Shown: positions 23,156 through 35,100 of the stretch, in pieces | How the letters are laid out: every line of letters begins with the position of its first letter | Numbering within the stretch: the stretch's first letter is position 1 | Assembly: GCA_949358305.1 (NCBI GenBank) | Contig: OX442314.1 | Coordinates: forward strand, 22,375,060 to 22,439,059 | DNA: 64,000 bases | DNA from: Strigamia acuminata | Lineage: Eukaryota > Arthropoda > Chilopoda > Geophilomorpha > Linotaeniidae | Direction of reading: 5' to 3' | The notes under the pieces: generated by a model | Database searches by the model: none | Told to the model about the DNA's origin: nothing | The model's input: the letters and a program-made list of their open reading frames with translations, nothing else | Program-made: the position numbers and the translations under genes

Positions 23156-26100
23156 TTATACATAACTTTTAAGATATGAAGAATTGAACATTCCTGCAGA
23201 TGGCACTGAGCTGGTTTCATCACTGCACTTGTACTGAGGGTTAGTAACATAAACCTCATTTTCAGGACTAGTATCAATTTTTAAACTGTCCAATGGAACG
23301 TAGCCGCAGTCGACTGGCGGCTTTTCTACCGGACATCTTCCAACGCAAGAGTAGAACTCGGTCAACGGAGTTCCAACGGGCGCTGGCAAGCGAGTCTTTT
23401 TACTTGGCGGCTGATTGGCTGACAGCACTTTGAGTTTTGATGCCAATCGAGGAAACGTGGCACAATTATTGTATGATTGTGGTATCGCTGGAGACGGGGC
23501 AGTCAATAAAGAACTAATTGAGCCTATTTTAGAATAGCCACACTCCTTGAGCGGCGAATCATTCTTGGATGATATCGGCGTGAGATAATCATCGGATGGA
23601 TCCTCGCATGAATTTACAAAGGTCACTTGGGCGTAATTAGTCTCACCGCTTGGTGCGGCCACCATTTCGTCTACTTTTGGTAAACTTGGACACTTGTTTC
23701 GACCGTTCAATGAAAGACTTTTCCATTGCGGCTCTACAAATACTGAATCTGGCGATGCTGGCACTGGCAGGTCCATTTCCGTGCCCGAGTCGACGCTTAA
23801 GTGGGTGCGATTAGTTAATGAAGAAGATACGCTCTCGTGTCCGCAACTGCTGCAGCCACTGCTGTCCCCACTTAAGTTGCGACGGTTTTTGTCCGAACAG
23901 GAATTTTTCGAATTAAAAATAAGCTGCAAAAATATTGAAAAAATTGATTAATTAAACAAGTATAAAATTAAATTTCAATGTAATCATAGCAACTATTGCT
24001 ATTGCTTGATTGGAGTGAATCAGAAGAATTTCAGGCAAAACAATCACTTCTATTAATTACAACCTACAATGGATGAGCATAGCAACTGTAACCATGAGCA
24101 ACAATAAAGGGTTTCATAAATGACACGCTGCAGCGCTGAAGTGCTTGTTCCAATAATCACAATCACTGCATTATTGAGGACCCACACCAGGTCCGAGTGA
24201 TTATTTTGCATGTCACATGACTTTTATTACACTTTTTGTTATTTATTTATTTTATTTTTGTTATTTATTTAATTGTTTTTGTTAAATTAAATTGATTATT
24301 TATTTTTATTTATTTAATAATTTACAACAAACTCTCTTTTTCTTAGTTTAAGCATTCTTCAGCACTAATAACTCCTTTTCAGACGATAAGTGCTGAAGCT
24401 ATTATTCATGTGATTGGCCCACACAGGTCACATGATAATGGCCTCAGCAGAATAATAGTCATAATCACTTCAGCGTCTTCAGCGCGAAATGCCCCCTTTC
24501 GCCGAAATGCCCCCTTTCGCCGAAATGCCCCCTTTCGCCGAAAATGAAAAAAGAGAGTAATCGATCATTTATAAAAAAAATATCTTTCATGGTTTGAATG
24601 AACGGAATAAACGGAACTAACAGAACTAACAAAACAAATGGCACGAACATATTGAATTGCCAGAGAATGGACTTGGTTTGTATAATAGTAAATCCGTGAA
24701 CGTTTTGTGAACGTTTGGAATGCTATACGTAACGCAGAATAATCAAGCGCATAATAAATTGCGCGCTTGTGCAACTGCGGTTGTTCAAGTGCGCTAAGTT
24801 CTTATTAGCGGTTATGCAACCGCGGAAGCATGTAACCTAATGTTAGTCAACTTCAAGTGTTTGTTGTTATTCAACCCATCGTTGTAAACATATTTTGCTG
24901 TAATTCAACCCAATATTTTAAAAATATTTTGCTGTTATTCAACCCACCGTTTTGTACATATTTCGCTGTAATTCAACCCACCATTTTAAACACCCTCTAT
25001 AGGAACACATTGATAGTGCTCACCACAACTCCACCGCATGCAGGGCATCTCGGAGTGAATGCAGCATTACGACGGCGATTTTCGCCACGGTTCTCAAATT
25101 CGTTTTACGCGTTTCTTCAAATGCGTTTTGTGCGTTTTTTGCGCGGTTGTGCAAGTTTGCAGATTAGGCGTGCACGGTTACCCAACTTGCGCTTATTTTC
25201 TAGTATTGTTAAGCATAGGCACCAATTTCTTATTTTTAAGCGCTTGATTATTGCGCGCTTATTATCAATTCCCGAATGTTTCATGAACGTTTAGTGAACA
25301 TTTCGTTTATTCATTGTAATTTGTGCTAAATGGTTGAATAGTGTAAAAAATAGTGTCTAAAGTGATTTACTCGTGCCAAAATAGGTGAAAATAAATGCAA
25401 ATTGGTGGAAAAGGTTACGCAGAAAAGATCAAAAAATGCAGCTTTTCTTTAAATTTCCTTATATTGGTGTAAAAATGGTGACAATGTGTAGAAATTTGTT
25501 AGAAAATGTATGGAAATTTATTAGAAAATGTGTGGAAATTTGTTATAAAATGTGTGGAAATTCGTTATAAAATGTGTGGAAATTTGTTAGAAAATGTGCG
25601 AAAATTTACAAACCAAAACTTCGAAAAAAATTGAATTTTTTTTATAATCAATCGATTACTCTCTTTTTTCATTTTCGGCGAAACGGGAATTCCCATTTCG
25701 CCGAAAATGAAAAACAAAATTTGGCAAAACGGAATTCAGTGAAACGGGATTCGGCGAAAAAGGCACATACTGTATCCTTCAGGGTCTTCAGCGTATCATT
25801 TTTTAAACCCCTTATTATACAGTATACTGATGCAGTCTTTTGGCCAAGAGCATCAGTAATAAAATATTTAATAACTACTATCGTCCAAAAAACTACAATT
25901 CTGTAGAGAAAACTAAGTAAGGCAGCCCACAATGTCACGGATCATTCTTCATTATCTAAATACATTTAGAACATTTTCAGTTTATTAAATGGTTGGAAGT
26001 ACCATTGTCAGATGACATCTGATTGCCTAGGTCAATTAAATTAAAATGTCAACCATTTATTGATAGATCATAATAAAAGATAAACTTCATTTGATGCAGG

Positions 26101-29100
26101 CTCTGAACTGTTTACCTTTTTTGTAGAATTTGATCGATTTTTTTATTCCTCGAGATAATGGGTCAGGGTTTTGCCAGCGTTTTAAAGTGCCAGCGTTTCT
26201 GTATTCAGCGTTTTTTATTAATATATATTTTTTTGTTTTTTAATTTAATTTTGCCAGCGTTTTACGTTGCCAGCGTTTATTGTTGCCAGCGTTAATTGTT
26301 TCTAGCGTCCAATAAATTTAAATAATAAAATAATAATAATAATTAATTTGCCATTTTTTATTTATTCAGCGTTTTTAAATTTGTTGTTTAAATTTAAATT
26401 GCCTGAGTTTTTGTTTTTAGCGTTTTTTTTGTTTTTATTTTATTTTTTAAATTCAGAGTAAACTAAAACAGTTTTATGTCCAGTTAAAATCACCTGCCTG
26501 CAAGACAGGCAGTTATTTTTGACTATTTCTTTAAGGATTCCGGATATTTGGGTGTATTTCCGTCCCGATATCGAAAAAACGTTTCGGCATGCCAATGGTA
26601 GTGACCAGCTTGATCAACTGGTGTGTTAAATCGTGTAATTATGGTGGTTTGCACTAATCCAGTCATATTGAATTGATTGAAAGTAAGATGCTGGCAATGA
26701 TAATTTCGGCAATCAAGTGACATTATACAGTATATCCCCTGTCATGTGTGCAGCCTTGGACATAAAAATTGTCCCAGTTTAGCTTGAAGCTCTCCTGCAG
26801 AATGAGCGTTTTCGGCTGTATCCACCGATAAGGTGTGACAAATTGACACATCTGGGGTTTAGATGACACAACAAACCCAACAAAATCCAACAACGATACC
26901 CCAATAAAATCCACTAATACCAACCCACTAACAACCAACCCGAAAATCCGAAAAACAACAACAAACAAATAACAACGTTGCACGTACATGCGACGTGCAA
27001 CAAATGCGTATACGGACGCGGGAATTAAATACGCTGGCACAAAAAACGCTGGCGTTTAAAACGCTGGCACAAAAAACGCTGGCACTGGAAACGCTGGCAC
27101 TAGAAACGCTGGCAAACAAAACGCTAAAATCAAATCGAATATAAACGTTATTTATTAAATAATTAAAACGCTGAAATTGAAAACGCTGGGAAAAAAAAAA
27201 ATATATTGCAAAAACGCTGAAAATTAAAACGCTGGCAGTCCAAAACGCTGGCAACGCTGTGCACCGAGATAATGGCACTATACTATAGTAACCGTATATA
27301 TTTAACTTAATATAATATCCCGTTATTGAGGTCTGTGGGACAACTTTCTTGAGGACCCAACCTTGCATTCGCACTGATAACAGAAAACGATTGAAAACCC
27401 AATTGAGTTGGTCGATTTTCTCGGCATAGGAACATTACCAAAACCAGACGAGTGGAAAAACAAATGTGATTCCCAGCGGGTCACCCACCCAAGTACTGAC
27501 CAGGCCCAATGCTTCTTAACTTTAACTTTTGTGCTCTTACGAGAACAGGTGATCAGCATAAGCCAATTACTATTGATTCAGCCTATCAATTTGCTGTAAA
27601 AGCTTAAGTTGTTATTCAATTGACACCATAGCTACAAAACATACTCAGAAACTCCTTTAATCTATTTGAAAAGCATGGAAAAGGTTTGTAGCCTCTATGT
27701 GTGGCCTAAGTGCATTGTACACCAAAGCACATCAATAAAATGATGCTGTGTGCTCTGGTATACATTGAAAACAATTTTTTTTAAGGAATACAGTACGGTA
27801 TATAACAAAAATATTCATCTTCCTATAAAAAAAGGCAACAATCAGTTATAATTTATTTATTACTGCTCCAATAAAAGTGAATTTTTTTTGTATATTTTAG
27901 TTATACATATATAAAGTGTTGAAGGTTCAGGAAACGAAAAACCAAACTTTTAAAATAGATCTCTACCTCTATAAAGATCACAAATGAAACAATATACTTT
28001 TATTTAATACACATTATTCTTAATTAAATGTGAATTCATTTCACTGACCGCTACTTTCCCTAGTTCAAAACGTTATTGGCACCAATGATGTCATCAGCCC
28101 CACACAAGCACGAGCACGAGTGCATACAAACACGTTGTTAGCAGAGGCATCGGTGTGAGAAGAAACTTCTTTGCTTAAAATTTTAAGGGTTTTCTTCCCC
28201 AGGCATGAAACCGATTGAATATTTGTGGTATTACTTGAAACGGATTGTTTCAGATGTTACCAAAGACCTAACCTACTGATGCCCAGGGGGTGAATAATTC
28301 TCTTTACATACAGAACTGTGTTTTCTCCTCAGATATTCTCTTGCTGATAATTGGTATCAGCAAACGTGCTTATCGATCAAGTTCAATGTTAAATATACTA
28401 CAGGTCAAACCTCGCTACTATGAACAGGTCGGGAGAGCAAAAAATGGCTTATAATAGCAAGAGTTCTTAACAAAGAGTATTTCGTTATAACAAGAAAAAT
28501 CTAAGAAACTTAAGAAACACAAATTACAAAAATTAGAAAAATTGTAGCAAAGATGATTCTAGCATTTTTGGATGCATTTTCTCATGATTTTGACATTTTA
28601 CATGTATTTACTCAAGATTTTGACATTTTACAAATATTTTCTAATGATTTTGACATTTTACATGTATTTTTTCATGATTTTGACATTTTATATGTATTTT
28701 CTCATGATTTTGACATTTTACATGCATTTTCTCACGACGTTTTTAAGAATTTTCTCATGATTTTGACATTTTTAAGAATTTTCTCATGGTTTTGATGTCT
28801 TTAAGTGTATTTTCTTAAGAATCCTGCAATTTTTGTATATTTTCTCAGTTCTGATGTACAGTACATCAAAATGCATCATATTAAGAAGACACTTTAAAAA
28901 TGTCAAAATAATGATAAAATACACATAACATCAAAATTATAAGAAAAAACACTTTGGAACGTCAAAATCACGAGAAAAAACACAAAAATGTCAAAATTAT
29001 GAGTAAATGAGGCCATTTTTAACCGGAAATGTTCGCAATAATGAAGTATTTGCGTATTACTGGTGCATTTCTGGTTCGTTATAGTGAAATTTCTTAATAA

Positions 29101-32100
29101 CAAAATTTTGTTATGACGAAATAATTTAACATGGGAGAAATAGGGCAGACACAAAACAACCAAAAAAATTGTTATAGCGAGGAATTCGTTGTATTGGTGT
29201 TCACAATAGCAAGGTTCAGTCTATACATGGTGAAAGAAATTTAGGGTTTCTCCTACACGGTTTCATGTATTGCATGCCCAATGAAGCCAAGATGATCAAC
29301 AAAGTAATTCAAAGGCTTTTTCTCTCATTTCAAATCAATCATAAAGGTTGGTTTGTTTACAAGCGAAGTATTTATTAATCTCAGAAAATGTTACTTTTCA
29401 AGCATTCCTTTCCTCTCAATGCTCAATCTTTTCAAGCTTGGTGACACCAGAATTGGTTTTCGCTGTAAAAACCAAGACAAGCCATAAAAAACTTTAAAAA
29501 CTATGCCAGCTGTGGTTATTGCTTTGCACTTTTTGACCACAGTTTATGTCTGTTTTTGATTTCCAATCAGAACAACTTATCGTAAACTAAAATGTCAGAC
29601 AAGCCTAATATTTTCCAAAACTATACTATAGGCCTACTATTGTATTATTTTTGAGTTAGAAAGTTTCTCCAGTCACAAGTACTGTTTCCAGATACAGATA
29701 AGATTCCCAGTAGGCCTGTTCATACCCATTGTTCATTTTGTGCTAAACATAAGGGCGCCACAAGTTATAGGGCTTGAATAAAACGAGTCTCTCAAGTCAA
29801 TAAGATCCCCTGCATGTTTATTCGGTGGCATGCCCTTAAAAACGCAACTTAAAAGCACTCTGGTCAAACTCACTGTTTAGTGGCATGCCACTAAAAGCGC
29901 ATCAATTCAGACCATTTGACAATTATTTGACAACCCCATCTTACTTAAACATATGTGAGCAATATAATTGTTTCTCAATTGATAATTTGTTAGCGCTTTT
30001 ATTTAATTTGTACAATAAGATTGAAAACTTAACATTTAATAACACCTCTTCTCTGAAATTGCTACTGCAGAAAGAATTGTAGACAATTATTACATGGCAC
30101 CATGCTGTGAAAAGAATCCACTTCTATTACCAAAACCTGATCATTTTCTTTCAATTTGGTTCAACCTAGGACGATTAATCGTCCTAGGTTCAACATTGAG
30201 AGCCATTATTCTTACTCAATAAAGTATACTTCAAGCTGACCAAAATCAATTTTCATGAAGTTGTGGGATATGTATGTTTATGTATACAGTTCTCCAGAGC
30301 TGATTTTTTCCCAAAAAATCAATTTAAAGCTCCCGAACTTCAGTTTTAACATTGTATTAAAATTGTTTCTGAACCAGTAAACATGCCTAAGCCCAACTTA
30401 ATTACACAGGGGAATGCAAACAAACAAAATAAAATTATTGGAATTTTGCAACAAAGTTAATTTAAAAAAAAAGATATTGCAAAAACAATTTACTTAATTA
30501 ACAAAACACCGACATTGCAATTAGTAAACATAATAAACTGTTAGCGTAATTTCATCTACCTCTTTGCCTTTAGCTAAGAAAACTCAAATACCATAAATAA
30601 TTTTTACGTTCAACAGGTCATTGCGCTAGTGTATTCTATATGTAACTTCAGATTAGCTGAGAGTTGTCTATACTGTAGATTAGGGGTTCCCAAACTTTTT
30701 AGCATCCCAAGGCATTCTTCGCGCCCCACTTCATCTACCGGTGCATTAAATTTTTCAAAAATTAACTACTAAAAAGAAAAAAGAAAGATACTCCGTAAAA
30801 AAAGAAATTTTGCATAAAATTTTACATAAGTTTGCAAAAAATAATTTTTGTGCACTATTCTAGGGGGACAAACCGGACAACGTTTTATTTTTGCAACAAC
30901 GCGGTATTGGGAAAAAAAGGCGCACAAGCATACATAGCAGCATTAAGATATTAGGACTAATAACGTTAAAATTAAATAAATAAGCATCAATAAACTCAAT
31001 AACAAAAGTAATTTACAGCAATACAGCATGGTATCGAAATATTGTAAATTTATTCCCTTTGTGTGCAACAAGCTTGACAAACGCCGTGTTAAATACATTT
31101 ACACGAAGATAAACCAGCGTGAACAATACAGGAAGTTATAGTTTCAGAAGTATATTTATCGTCGGTGGGGACCTTCTCACAGCCTTTTTTGTCAACCCTA
31201 TTTGTTAACATCAAAGAAAGATTCCCGGATAAAGCAGCATCCACTAAGCTGTTGTAAATAACAGCAATACTTCCATTACTCTATCTTAAAATTTTCCTAT
31301 TACTTGAGATAAGTGAGAAAAACTGCAGGCAAAAGAACTTCTTGCTACAACAAGGACAACAATGGCAAAACTAACAAGTACCTAGCGTTCAACCAGAACT
31401 GGTCACCCTACCTATGCACAATATTGATTGGCTGGAACTTTATAAATATCAACTCTCAATCATGACTTGGTGATACATTGCCTTTCATGCATAAAATTGC
31501 TTTTTTTGGGCTTGAAGGTGAGTTGGAAAGATTGTAATTTGTTTTAATTAATGGCTTGAACTCTCAAGTAACCTTCTCGTGTGTTTGCTTGAATGCACTG
31601 TGTTTAGCAAAAACATGTCAAAGATTGTAACAAGAATCATACGATGTAAATTGATCCTCTTTGACATTACCCGGGGATGACACAAAGTTTTCAAAGTCGT
31701 CTTAAACTTAAAGCCCGTGACTTCCAGTGCTGCCTCACTGCAGCTAAAACGATTTCTCCAAATTAAATGACGCTTGTATTGTTTCAAAACAACCAGGGAG
31801 TGCTTCACTATTACAATGTGAAAAATCAATTCCTGAGGTGTCACAAATCGCACTCAGGAATTCCTTCAGTGGTAGTTTTAGGTGTAGGCGAGAGATGGCT
31901 TTGGCCTGGAGCTTCGCATTTTTCAGTTACGTTTCACCGAAGTTAGTTACACGTGATTTTACTTTACAGTAAGGTGGGGTGAAGGGCTCGCCGGTCTGGA
32001 CCCTCACATTTCCCTAAAGCCTTGCAGTCTAAAACCGACACTTGGTTCCTTCTTTGAAATATTTCGTACAAAGTAGCAAAAACTGGGTGACATTTTCAAA

Positions 32101-35100
32101 TCTGAAATTGAGTTTTGTCTTTCCTTTTGCTCTCTAGTAGGCTTACAGTCGACAGACGATTAAAATTTCATCAAGTCAGCAGCTCAATACTGCCGACAAG
32201 CAACGTCCAATTCTATTTTTGACTCGCTGCCAAATCGGAACCGATAGACTGCAATAAATGAGCAATAAAGTAAATAGGCAATAATAACCTCGTCTACTGA
32301 TGAAGTGCTGAAACGTGGATCCATATCACTGCTGCATTTAAATTCGGCAGATTCTATCGTATTGAGTCTTACGCTTAGAAGTGGTTTTGTGCTGGTTTGA
32401 ATTCCTGGCGGTCCAAGTTGCGATTTGAATGCGTCGTATCCCGTTAGAGAAGACTGCAGTAAAAGGAATGCAAAGTTTTTTTTTTTAAATTCCATCGAAT
32501 AAAATGGAAAATTGATTAAAAAATTAATTGATTGGCTGTAATAACAACAGCGAGTTATTGTTTTTTTTTTTTAAATTAAAATTTATTTCGCTTTAGATAA
32601 ATTGATAAAAATTTAAATAAAATTTCTTTCAATCCACTCACGATCCAACTGAATGAATAATGGCTGATTGAATTTGACATATGTTCTCAGCATGAATTAA
32701 AACTTCAAAAAATTTTTTTAAATTTATATTAACCTGTTTTGAAAGCAAAATTTTAATTTAATCAATAATATACAAACATCAGCGAGCTAATTGCATCTGT
32801 CTTGTATTTAGACCTTGAAATTCTATTAAAAATGATTCTACAGGTCTGAATTTTCAATTCAAATAGCGAAAAGTCGAATATGAAAATTAATTATGCTGTA
32901 CTCACGATATTTCCTGAATCCAATCCTTTAGGCAACTGAACTTTGATGTTTCTTATTTCATGAATTTTCTTTTTTATTCTGAAAACAAATAAACCAATTT
33001 GTTCAATAATTTTCAATTTATATAAATTTTCAATTTAAATTAATTTTCAATTTAAATTCACAATAATATAAACAAAAAACGTTTTACCCCCAAAAGTATC
33101 AAACAAAAAGTTTTAAACAAATAAACCAATTACTGTCCTATTTTTACTTTCCAGAGATTTGAACCGAGTCAAAAAGTGCTTAAAAAAGATTCTTTTGTTT
33201 CAAAAATGTGTTTCCTTAATTATTGCTATTCTCCGATTGTTGAATCGATTTTGAATTAGATGGAAGGAACATGCCCCCCCTTAAATGTAAACACACATTT
33301 AAACACACGGCTGTAAACATTGGAATTTCTTTTTTCTCATTTAAAAAGATTTTTTTCAAGAAGGATCTTACCGACTTACATCATTAAAAAGAAGAAAAAA
33401 AATGAAAAAAATACTTCTTTTTTCTGATCTAAATTTGTACAAAAAACCAATTTCTCTCCAAAAATATCAAAGAAACATTCAAATCAATCAAAACATGTTT
33501 ATTTCACTTCTCTTCACTCTACTTGTTGGCTCCCGCAATTTCTAATACATTCCCTGATAAATTCTTATCGCTGCTGATAAGAAAACGACACAAACAAACA
33601 CTATCTTATCTCAATATGTATTACAACACATATTTATTGACAGTGACCTTAATGTTTGCCGCTTCATCGCTTAATGATCAAGATTAATATCATTATCAAG
33701 CATCATTTCACTCCCGAATTGGAAAGGAAAAACATTGCGGACAAAATGGCTCATCGTTTTTGCTGCATTTCTCAGTTTTAAGCCATTTAAACTTAAAGGA
33801 GAATCCAGGACCGAGTATGTAGAGAAACGAAAGAAAGAAGATTGTGTATAAGAAATGGATGAGATAAGAATGGGACAGCGCCTCCCATTGAGTCATCGTG
33901 GACATGAAGGAAAGACAATGCAGCCGAAATAGAAATTACTTACAAACGGACATAAAATCGAATTTCTGCGGATCATAATCACCAAAGCGAAACCTTTTCA
34001 CGTAATTTTTCAATTTTGAAATTAATAGCCAATTGGAGAATACATCTTGTTTTATAATGACCCATTTTTGGGTTTCGACACCGACTTGCAAGCCGCAATC
34101 ACTCTGTTTTAAACGTCAAATTTAAATGTGCCAATCCATTATCAGTTTCCAATTAATGTTAAACTTTGAGTTTGAGCAGCCAACAACAAATTTGAATTTA
34201 AATGAAAATGAATATCCATCATTAAACCATGTTCAAGTTGAGCTTTTATTAATGACTGCTAGAAGTCGAGCAACGTGAACTCGTGGTAATCAATCATAAT
34301 CTAGCGTGCAAATCTCGTGCCGATACTCAGCGGTTAAATTGGTTTGTTTTCTTAACTCAACATCAAAATAAAGTGCATAAAATAATCCTACCTTTGTAAA
34401 CCACATGCAAAGAGACAGATAAAGAGGATAATACAGATACCCGCGACAACGCAGACGACAACGATGATCCAAAAATCAACTGTAAATAAAGAAATTAAAC
34501 GTTTTAATTTTAAAAGAAAGTATTAAACTTATAAAAACCTAAGTTAGTATTTAATTATAAAAAATTGGGAGATCTTATGTCTAATAATTAATTAGGAAGG
34601 TCTGTATCCTAATTACCACGCTGAGAAACTTGATATCAGCAAAAAATTGCCTCATTAGTACAAAGATTGTTTTTGACACGATCACTTATTAGCTAATGTA
34701 AGTATGCAAATTTTAACACATAAAAACACTTATAAATTCAAAATAAAACATTTATTAGTATCAAGTGTAATTTGATATAAAATGTAAAAACAAATCACAG
34801 CTAAAAAATTAAATAAAATTAAATAAAAATGAAGGAAAAAAAAAAAATATAATTTGAGTATTTCTAACAAAACACTACAATTCTAAAGATTTATTATCAA
34901 ATAACGGTCCAATCCCACCTTGGACAGTTTTTCCTGAACAAGAATGGCCAACTGCTCTGCTGTTCAAGCCGTCAATCATCGTCGTCTGAGCCCGAATTGT
35001 AATGTTGTAATCGGGTCCTACGGTACGCTCGCTGCCCTCTTTGCAAGCAATGGGAAGCGGCACAAACTGAACTCGACTCCCCTCGTTTTGAAAAACAACC

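Larger units (their letters stand above)
24485..25783. mobile_element. Foldback element with TIRs of repeated TTTCGCCGAAATGCCCCC
   Basis: The left terminus is three tandem copies of CGAAATGCCCCCTTTCGC followed by CGAAAATGAAAAAAGAGAGT. The right terminus (about 25655-25765) is its inverted, more diverged counterpart (ACTCTCTTTTTTCATTTTCG). A 10-bp direct repeat GTCTTCAGCG flanks it at 24475-24484 and 25784-25793. The right end carries about 16 bp (ACTGTATCCTTCAG side) with no match on the left, so the exact left boundary is uncertain. No transposase was found. Confidence 0.7.
24105..25816. mobile_element. Outer MITE of a nested pair (TAAGGGGTTTC-type termini)
   Basis: The left end TAAAGGGTTTCATAAATGAC with GCGCTGAAG pairs with the right end CTTCAGCGTATCATTTTTTAAACCCCTTA. 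The termini are related to those at 295/902. The element is interrupted from 24485 to 25783 by another element inserted only 33 bp from its right end. Confidence 0.65.
23924..32288 (-). other. 8.4-kb last intron of receptor A
   Basis: The donor GACGAG/GTTATT at 32288 and acceptor TTTGCAG at 23924 join in phase 0. The position equals the last intron of receptor B (59320-59380, 61 bp), whose flanking exon is also 165 nt. The extra length is transposon sequence: nested and tandem-repeat-TIR elements at 24.1-27.3 kb, a 5S SINE at 27.4 kb, a pogo-like element at 28.4 kb and hAT-like debris at 30.7 kb. 31200-32280 shows nothing clear. Confidence 0.8.

Noticed and set aside
24857-25294. 145-codon plus-strand frame
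   Set aside because: It starts in the 40-bp tandem repeats of a foldback element and has no recognisable domain.
24855-25610. Tandem arrays taken as satellite or centromeric DNA
   Set aside because: Copy numbers are only four to six and both arrays lie inside one bounded foldback element.
28553-28795. Two overlapping + frames rich in FDILHVF and MILTFYMYF
   Set aside because: They are translations of the 30-bp minisatellite inside the pogo-like element.
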